Part shown: positions 13,918 to 18,126 of the stretch, piece after piece
Layout of the letters: each line of letters begins with the position of its first letter
Position numbering within the stretch: the first letter of the stretch is position 1
Origin: Rhodobacter sp.
GTDB taxonomy: Bacteria; Pseudomonadota; Alphaproteobacteria; Rhodobacterales; Rhodobacteraceae
Direction of reading: 5' to 3'
Length of the DNA: 18,126 nucleotides
Assembly (NCBI GenBank): GCA_013824055.1
Contig: PNNE01000451.1
Location: forward strand, 1-18,126
Position numbers and translations under genes: made by a program
Notes under the pieces: generated by a model
Seen by the model: the letters and a program-made list of their open reading frames with translations, nothing else
Databases searched by the model: none
What the model was told of the DNA's origin: nothing

Positions 13918-15012
13918 TTACGAAGCCTTCAGCACGCCGCGGTCGATCTGGTCCTGCTCGATCGACTCGAACAGGGCGCGGAAGTTGCCTTCGCCGAACC
14001 CCTCGTCGCCCTTGCGCTGGATGAACTCGAAGAAGATCGGGCCGATCACGGTCTTCGAGAAGATCTGCAGCAGGATCTTCGTCTCGCCGCCGTCCACCAC
14101 CCCCTCGCCGTCGATCAGGATACCGTGCCTTGCCAGCTTTTCGATGGGTTCTTGGTGCCCTGCCACACGGGTCTTCGACAACTCGTAATAGGCCAGCGGC
14201 GGCTTGGGCATGAAGGTCAGCCCCGCTTCGGCTATGGCATCGGTCGCCGAATAGATGTCATCGGTCCCGACCGCGATGTGCTGGATCCCCTCGCCGTTGT
14301 AGCGCCTGAGGTATTCGACGATCTGCCCCGTCTCGCCCCGGTCCTCGTTGATCGGGATGCGGATGCGGCCGCAGGGCGAGGTCAGCGCGCGCGAATGCAG
14401 GCCGGTGAACCTGCCCTCGATGTCGAAGAACCGGATCTGGCGGAAGTTGAACAGGCGGCCGTAGAAGTCGAACCAGGTGTCCATGTTGCCGCGATGGACG
14501 TTGTGGGTCAGGTGATCCAGATAGCGAAAGCCGACGCCCTTGGGCTTTGGGCTGGACACCCAGTCGAAGTCGGCGTCGTAGGGGTTGGCATCGCCGTAGC
14601 GGTCGGTGAAGTAGATCAGCGAGCCCCCGATGCCGCGGATGGCAGGCAGATCAAGCGTTTTTTCTTCACCTTCAAATGGTTCTGCGCCGTTCTTCACAGC
14701 GTGCATGAAGGCGTGCTGCGCATCGGCCACCCGCCAGCCCATCGCGGGGGCGCAGGGACCATGCGCCTCGACGAAGGTGCGGGCGTGGCTGCCCGGCTCG
14801 TCGTTCAGGATATAGGTGATGTCGCCCTGCTGCCACAGCTCGATGGCCCTGGTCTTGTGCCGCGCGGTCAGCTGGTAGCCCATCCGGGTGAAAAGCGCCC
14901 GCAACTCTTCCGGGTTCGGGTGGGCGAATTCGACGAACTCGAAGCCGTCGGTCCCGGCGGGGTTCTCGGCCGAGATCACTGCGCGGGGGGCGTCGTGCGG
15001 AAAGGGACCCAT
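13918..15012 (-). CDS. hpd: 4-Hydroxyphenylpyruvate dioxygenase
   Basis: Non-haem Fe(II) enzyme that converts 4-hydroxyphenylpyruvate to homogentisate, the second step of tyrosine breakdown, in the cytoplasm. The protein has 364 residues, the usual bacterial length. The iron ligands are recognisable: His167 in YLDHLTHNVHRGNM, His245 in GIQHIAVGTDDI and Glu329 in GPIFFEFIQRKGDEGFGEGN. The C-terminal helix region NFRALFESIE is typical. AAGGA (minus strand, 15019-15023) lies 6 nt before ATG. It is divergent from an Lrp/AsnC-type regulator with a dyad between them, so control by that regulator is likely. Homogentisate dioxygenase and fumarylacetoacetase genes are not in the window. Confidence 0.96.
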   Translation of the reverse strand: MGPFPHDAPRAVISAENPAGTDGFEFVEFAHPNPEELRALFTRMGYQLTARHKTRAIELWQQGDITYILNDEPGSHARTFVEAHGPCAPAMGWRVADAQHAFMHAVKNGAEPFEGEEKTLDLPAIRGIGGSLIYFTDRYGDANPYDADFDWVSSPKPKGVGFRYLDHLTHNVHRGNMDTWFDFYGRLFNFRQIRFFDIEGRFTGLHSRALTSPCGRIRIPINEDRGETGQIVEYLRRYNGEGIQHIAVGTDDIYSATDAIAEAGLTFMPKPPLAYYELSKTRVAGHQEPIEKLARHGILIDGEGVVDGGETKILLQIFSKTVIGPIFFEFIQRKGDEGFGEGNFRALFESIEQDQIDRGVLKAS

Positions 15013-15069
15013 GACTGTTCCTTTGAGAAAGACCGATCCCAGTCAGGATGACATGCAAGCCGCGTGAAT

Positions 15070-15111
15070 GGCGCGCATATTCAGGCTTGCTTCGTGGAAG
15101 ATATGCGTGCC
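15070..15111. promoter_or_regulatory. Spaced dyad between hpd and the Lrp/AsnC regulator
   Basis: GGCGCGCATAT (15070-15080) and ATATGCGTGCC (15101-15111) are inverted copies matching at 10 of 11 positions. Their centres are 31 bp apart, about three helical turns, so both face the same side of the DNA. The site lies in the only gap between two divergent genes, and a dimeric or octameric Lrp-type protein could bridge it. Confidence 0.55.
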
Positions 15112-15148
15112 CTTGTTGCAAAAACAGGATTCAACGCGAGAAATCCGC

Positions 15149-15604
15149 ATGATCGACCAAACCGATTCCCGTCTGCTGGCCGCCTTGCAGGCCGACGCCC
15201 AGATCACCGCGCAGGACCTGGGAGCGCGTGTCGGCCTGTCCGCCAGCCAGGCCGCCCGCCGTCGCGCGAAGCTGGAGGCGGATGGGCTGATCACCGGCTA
15301 TGCCGCGCGCCTGTCGCCGGCCAGGCTGGGGCTGACTGTCCAGGCTTTCGTGCAGGTCCAGATGGCCGCACATTCCCCCGAGGCGGCGCGCGAGTTCCTG
15401 CGCCTGATCGCCACCCTGCCCGAGGTCGTGGCCTGCTGGACCCTGACGGGCGAGGCGGACTACCTGCTGCGCGTCTGGTGTGCCGACCTGCCGGCGCTGA
15501 ACCTGCTGATCCACCACAGGCTGCTGCCGAACCCCGCGGTGGCGCGGGTGCAAAGCCAGATCGTCATGGACCAGCCCAAGGCGGACGCGGGGCTTCCGGT
15601 CTAG
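15149..15604 (+). CDS. Lrp/AsnC-family transcriptional regulator
   Basis: A 151-residue regulator of the feast/famine family. The N-terminal winged helix-turn-helix covers about 4-50 (DSRLLAALQADAQITAQDLG, then SASQAARRRAKLEADGLITG). The C-terminal ligand-binding RAM-type domain covers 60-143, with the characteristic GEADYLLRVW (101-110). These proteins bind amino acids and regulate the neighbouring transport or catabolic genes. Divergent from hpd, it probably senses an aromatic amino acid and activates hpd; that is inference from position. ATG 15149 is chosen because the homology starts with IDQTDSRLL; the open frame from 15068 adds 27 unlike residues. It converges with TetR, with 9 bp between the stops. 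Confidence 0.93.
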   Translation: MIDQTDSRLLAALQADAQITAQDLGARVGLSASQAARRRAKLEADGLITGYAARLSPARLGLTVQAFVQVQMAAHSPEAAREFLRLIATLPEVVACWTLTGEADYLLRVWCADLPALNLLIHHRLLPNPAVARVQSQIVMDQPKADAGLPV

Positions 15605-15613
15605 GGTCCCGGC

Positions 15614-16189
15614 CTATGCACCCGGCAGGCAGCGCAGCAGCACGGCGCGAATCATCGCCTCGCGCGCCTCGGGGGATTTGCCCTGCAGAGTCCGCATCTT
15701 GTGGCCGGCAGACAAGTCGGCAATTCCGTGGCTGGCGGCCCAAAGCGCGATGACGTCGGTCTCGCCGCCGCCCAGCGTGGTGACCAGCCCGACGAGGTGC
15801 TGATAGGCCCGGTTGGCGGCGGCAATCAGGTCGGGTGAGGCAAAATCGGGCCGGGCCGAGGAGAAGATCAGCCGGAAAAGCGCCGGTCGGGCCAGCGCGA
15901 ATTCCAGATAGCCCAGGCCCGCCCGGACCGCCCGGTCGCGGGCGTCGGTCGCGCCGACTTCGCGGGCGTCGAGCGTGTCCTGAAACCGGGTGAAACCCTC
16001 GACCGCCAGCGCGGTCAGAAGCCCGCCCGTGTCGCCGAAGTGATGCGCCGGGGCGGCATGGCTGACCCCGGCCCGTTTGGCGACCGCGCGCAGCGAGAAC
16101 CCCTCCACCCCCTTTTCGGTCAGCTCCGCCTCGGCCGCCGCCAGCAGCGCCGCCCGCAAGTCGCCGTGGTGATAGGGTTTTTCGGTCAT
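15614..16189 (-). CDS. TetR/AcrR-family transcriptional repressor
   Basis: A 191-residue one-component regulator. It opens MTEKPYHHGDLRAALLAAAE, the pattern of the TetR subgroup with a WHG-type C-terminal domain. The helix-turn-helix lies at 33-52 (LRAVAKRAGVSHAAPAHHFG). The ligand-binding domain fills about 70-191, with LWAASHGIADL resembling the WHG motif. ATG 16189 is preferred; a TTG two codons upstream (16195) is in frame. The Shine-Dalgarno is weak. It is divergent from the ABA4-like operon across 99 bp that contain a promoter and a palindromic site, so it probably represses those membrane genes and itself. Ligand unknown. Confidence 0.92.
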   Translation of the reverse strand: MTEKPYHHGDLRAALLAAAEAELTEKGVEGFSLRAVAKRAGVSHAAPAHHFGDTGGLLTALAVEGFTRFQDTLDAREVGATDARDRAVRAGLGYLEFALARPALFRLIFSSARPDFASPDLIAAANRAYQHLVGLVTTLGGGETDVIALWAASHGIADLSAGHKMRTLQGKSPEAREAMIRAVLLRCLPGA

Positions 16190-16208
16190 GTCCAAGGCTT
16201 AGCCGCCC

Positions 16209-16227
16209 ATCTTTCCATCGTAAAGAT
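16209..16227. promoter_or_regulatory. Candidate TetR operator (19-bp dyad)
   Basis: ATCTTT (16209-16214) and AAAGAT (16222-16227) are perfect inverted half-sites separated by 7 bp. They lie 20 bp from the TetR start codon and just upstream of the ABA4-like promoter. A further GTAAAGAT copy lies at 16270-16277, downstream of the -10 element (first copy 16220-16227). AT-rich half-sites stand out against GC-rich surroundings. Confidence 0.5.
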
Positions 16228-16232
16228 TTTTC

Positions 16233-16260
16233 TTGACCGCGCGACCGGATGTCGCATAAT
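16233..16260 (+). promoter_or_regulatory. Sigma-70-type promoter for the ABA4-like operon
   Basis: TTGACC (16233-16238) and CATAAT (16255-16260) each match the consensus at five of six positions, with a 16-bp spacer. The predicted transcript would start near 16267, giving a 5' leader of about 20 nt before ATG 16289, with TAAGG (16279-16283) as ribosome-binding site. Confidence 0.65.
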
Positions 16261-16288
16261 CCTGACAGTGTAAAGATGTAAGGTCCCC

Positions 16289-16714
16289 ATGCCCCCCGAC
16301 CAGCTTTTCCAACTTGCCAACCCGCTTGCACTGCTGGGCTGGGTCGCGCTGCTGGCCTCGCCCCTTGCCCCGCGGGTCGCCCAAGGCATCGCAGCGGCCG
16401 CGATCCCGCTTCTGCTGTCGCTTGCCTACGCGGGCCTCGTCCTCGCCTTCTGGTGGGAGGCACCCGGCGGCTTCGGCGCGTTGCCCGAGGTGCAGGCGCT
16501 GTTCACTCACCCCCAGATCGCGCTGGCGGGGTGGCTGCACTACCTGGCCTTCGATCTGTTCCTGGGGGCCTGGCAAGTCCGCACTGCCCGCGCCGAGGGC
16601 ATCCCGCACTGGGCGGTGATCCCCTGCCTTGTGCTGACCTTCCTCTTCGGTCCCGCGGGCCTGCTGGCCTTTGCGATCCTGCGTTTCACGCTTGTCCGAA
16701 AGGTCCTGCCATGA
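16289..16714 (+). CDS. ABA4-like (DUF4281) membrane protein
   Basis: A 141-residue protein with four predicted membrane segments, near 10-25, 34-56, 80-97 and 108-130. The ABA4-like family signature is visible in AGWLHYLAFDLFLGAWQVR (80-98), in PCLVLTFLFGPAGLL (112-126), and in the loop ARAEGIPHW between them. In plants ABA4 is needed for neoxanthin formation; the bacterial members have no settled function. Start from TAAGG 5 nt upstream of ATG. The end overlaps the next gene by ATGA, so both are probably made together under the divergent TetR regulator. No carotenoid or abscisic-acid-type gene is nearby, so a link to carotenoids is not supported here. Confidence 0.88.
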   Translation: MPPDQLFQLANPLALLGWVALLASPLAPRVAQGIAAAAIPLLLSLAYAGLVLAFWWEAPGGFGALPEVQALFTHPQIALAGWLHYLAFDLFLGAWQVRTARAEGIPHWAVIPCLVLTFLFGPAGLLAFAILRFTLVRKVLP

Positions 16715-17481
16715 CCACCAGCCTGACCGCGCCGCACCCCTGGGCCGTCTTTGCTCCGAACCGTCAGCTTGGCAACCTGACCCTGTTCATCGCGCTGGCG
16801 GCCCTGCCCGTGATGGTCGCCCACAGCCTGGACGCGCGCCTGTTCCAGGGCGACAATGTCTGGCTGAAGCCGCTGAAGTTCCACCTGGCGCTGGCCGTCT
16901 ATACCGGAACGCTGACGCTTTTCGCGATGCTGCTGCCCGCGGGCACCTTCACCTCGCGCCGCTGGCGGATCTACATCGGCGTCGTCATCGCCTGCATCCT
17001 GGCCGAGCTTGCCTGGATCGGCAGCGCCGCCGCCCTGGGCACGGCATCGCATTTCAATGCCACCGGCATCTGGGCCACGCTTTACGGCCTGATGGGCGTG
17101 GCGGCGGTGCTGCTGACCTCGCTGTCGCTGGTCATGGGCCTGGCCTTCTGGAAACACCGCGCCGACCCCTTCCTGCTGTCGGTGGCACTGGGGCTGATCC
17201 TGACTTTCCTGCTGACCGTGCCGATTGCCGGGACCATGTCCTCGGGCACCGGCCACCTCATCGGCACGCCCCTCACCGGAGCCCGTTTCCCGCTGATGGG
17301 CTGGTCGACCGAGGTCGGCGACCTGCGCCTGCCCCACTTCCTTGCCACCCATGCCATGCACCTTGTGCCACTGGCGGGTCTGGCCGGCAGCCGTCCGGTC
17401 GTCTGGGCTACGGCCGGCGGCTTCACGGCGCTGACCCTGTGGTGTTTTGCCCGCGCGCTGATGGGCCTGCCGCCCTTCTGA
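16711..17481 (+). CDS. Seven-helix membrane protein of unknown function
   Basis: A 256-residue hydrophobic protein that I do not recognise. Seven predicted membrane segments lie near 22-40, 57-77, 87-108, 118-145, 154-174, 208-226 and 229-252. Polar residues in or beside membranes stand out: KPLKFHLA (53-60), SHFN (113-116), SSGTGHLIG (177-185) and LPHFLATHAMHLVP (207-220). The several histidines might bind haem, a metal or a proton; this is speculation. Its ATG overlaps the ABA4-like stop, so the pair probably works together in the inner membrane. Longer in-frame readings upstream run through the ABA4-like gene in another frame and are rejected. Confidence 0.85.
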   Translation: MTTSLTAPHPWAVFAPNRQLGNLTLFIALAALPVMVAHSLDARLFQGDNVWLKPLKFHLALAVYTGTLTLFAMLLPAGTFTSRRWRIYIGVVIACILAELAWIGSAAALGTASHFNATGIWATLYGLMGVAAVLLTSLSLVMGLAFWKHRADPFLLSVALGLILTFLLTVPIAGTMSSGTGHLIGTPLTGARFPLMGWSTEVGDLRLPHFLATHAMHLVPLAGLAGSRPVVWATAGGFTALTLWCFARALMGLPPF

Positions 17482-17536
17482 CGCTTCCCCTTCCGTGCGG
17501 GTCACGCTAGAACCCGCTCGGACAAGGGGAACGCTC

Positions 17537-18126
17537 ATGCCGATGGAAAAGACCTTCAACGCCGCCGAGGCCGAGGCCCGGATTTCGAAGACCTGGCTTG
17601 ACGCCAAGGCCTTCAAGGCGGGCGCCAATGCCAAGCCGGGTCGCCCGGCCTTTTCCGTCATGATACCGCCGCCGAACGTGACCGGCAGCCTGCACATGGG
17701 CCATGCCTTCAACAACACGTTGCAGGACATCCTGACGCGCTGGCACCGGATGCAGGGCGACGACACGCTCTGGCAGCCCGGCACCGACCACGCGGGCATC
17801 GCGACCCAGATGGTGACCGAACGCGAGATGGCGCTGCACCAGGAGCCCGACCGCCGCACGATGGGCCGCGAGGCCTTCCTCGCCCGGGTCTGGCAGCAGA
17901 AGCAGAAGTCGCGCGGCAACATCCGTGGCCAGCTGGAGCGGCTGGGGGCGTCCTGCGACTGGGACCGCGAGGCCTTCACCATGTCGGGCGCCCCCGGCGC
18001 ACCTGCGGGCGAGGACGGCAATTTCCACGACGCGGTGATCAAGGTCTTTGTCGACCTTTACCACAAGGGCCTGATCTACCGCGGCAAGCGGCTGGTGAAC
18101 TGGGATCCGCATTTCGAGACGGCGAT
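17537..18126 (+). CDS. valS: Valyl-tRNA synthetase, N-terminal part (cut by right window edge)
   Basis: Charges tRNA-Val; class I aminoacyl-tRNA synthetase with an editing domain. The window holds the first 196 codons. The HIGH-type motif is in PPPNVTGSLHMGHAFNN (44-60), followed by GTDHAGIATQ, DWDREAFTM and GLIYRGKRLVNWDP, all typical of ValRS. After FTM, the segment SGAPGAPAGEDGNFHD is longer than the E. coli equivalent; this insertion is, from memory, usual in Rhodobacteraceae. The start at 17537 follows AAGGGGA (17524-17530); a second in-frame ATG lies two codons later. The KMSKS loop and editing domain are outside the window. Confidence 0.95.
   Translation, partial: MPMEKTFNAAEAEARISKTWLDAKAFKAGANAKPGRPAFSVMIPPPNVTGSLHMGHAFNNTLQDILTRWHRMQGDDTLWQPGTDHAGIATQMVTEREMALHQEPDRRTMGREAFLARVWQQKQKSRGNIRGQLERLGASCDWDREAFTMSGAPGAPAGEDGNFHDAVIKVFVDLYHKGLIYRGKRLVNWDPHFETA

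Overview
The window is GC-rich and densely coded, and it reads like the chromosome of an alphaproteobacterium in the Rhodobacteraceae (Paracoccus/Rhodobacter-like). The evidence is the style of several proteins: a Hint_2-type Hint-domain protein, the long PstC and PstA permeases, the ValRS insertion just before the window edge, and a TMADH-type flavoprotein beside RidA and DUF1028. There is also an intergenic motif that I recall as frequent in this family. No phage, transposase, CRISPR or plasmid gene is visible. The genus is an inference.

Layout. (1) 1-1019, minus strand: the N-terminal part of trigger factor (tig, runs off the left edge), preceded by tRNA-Leu(UAG) with an encoded CCA. A 4 x 19 bp tandem repeat lies 3 bp upstream of the tRNA 5' end. 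(2) 1260-3476, plus: a small Hint-domain protein that lacks the catalytic residues of the fold, with a 3 x 16 bp tandem repeat across its stop codon, then a GMC-family FAD alcohol/choline dehydrogenase-like enzyme. (3) 3477-7488, plus: a PHO box with four half-sites at exact 11-bp spacing, then pstS, a strong intercistronic hairpin, pstC and pstA (ATGA overlap). pstB and phoU do not follow. The next gene converges on pstA after 3 bp.

(4) 7492-13791 is the most interesting part. A LuxR-type regulator (minus) faces, across a perfect 16-bp palindrome, a compact plus-strand gene set: nitrilase-superfamily C-N hydrolase, a trimethylamine-dehydrogenase-like flavin/iron-sulfur enzyme, RidA, DUF1028, a 39-codon small ORF and an FAD monooxygenase-like enzyme. 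Most junctions overlap by 1-8 nt, so translation is probably coupled. Together they look like a pathway for an unidentified amine or amide: flavoenzymes oxidise the C-N region, RidA hydrolyses an imine/enamine intermediate, and the hydrolase releases ammonia or an acid. The substrate is unknown. The TMADH-like enzyme keeps its cofactor residues but has lost substrate-pocket residues of trimethylamine dehydrogenase.

(5) 13918-15604: 4-hydroxyphenylpyruvate dioxygenase (hpd, minus), divergent from an Lrp/AsnC regulator across a spaced dyad; this is a tyrosine-catabolism unit. (6) 15614-17481: a TetR regulator (minus), divergent from a two-gene membrane operon (an ABA4-like protein and a 7-TM protein of unknown function), with a good sigma-70-like promoter and a candidate TetR operator between them. 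(7) 17537-18126, plus: the first 196 codons of valS, cut by the right edge.

No gene-free stretch exceeds about 240 bp. The longest runs from the tRNA to the Hint gene (1020-1259) and holds the tandem repeat and a hairpin.
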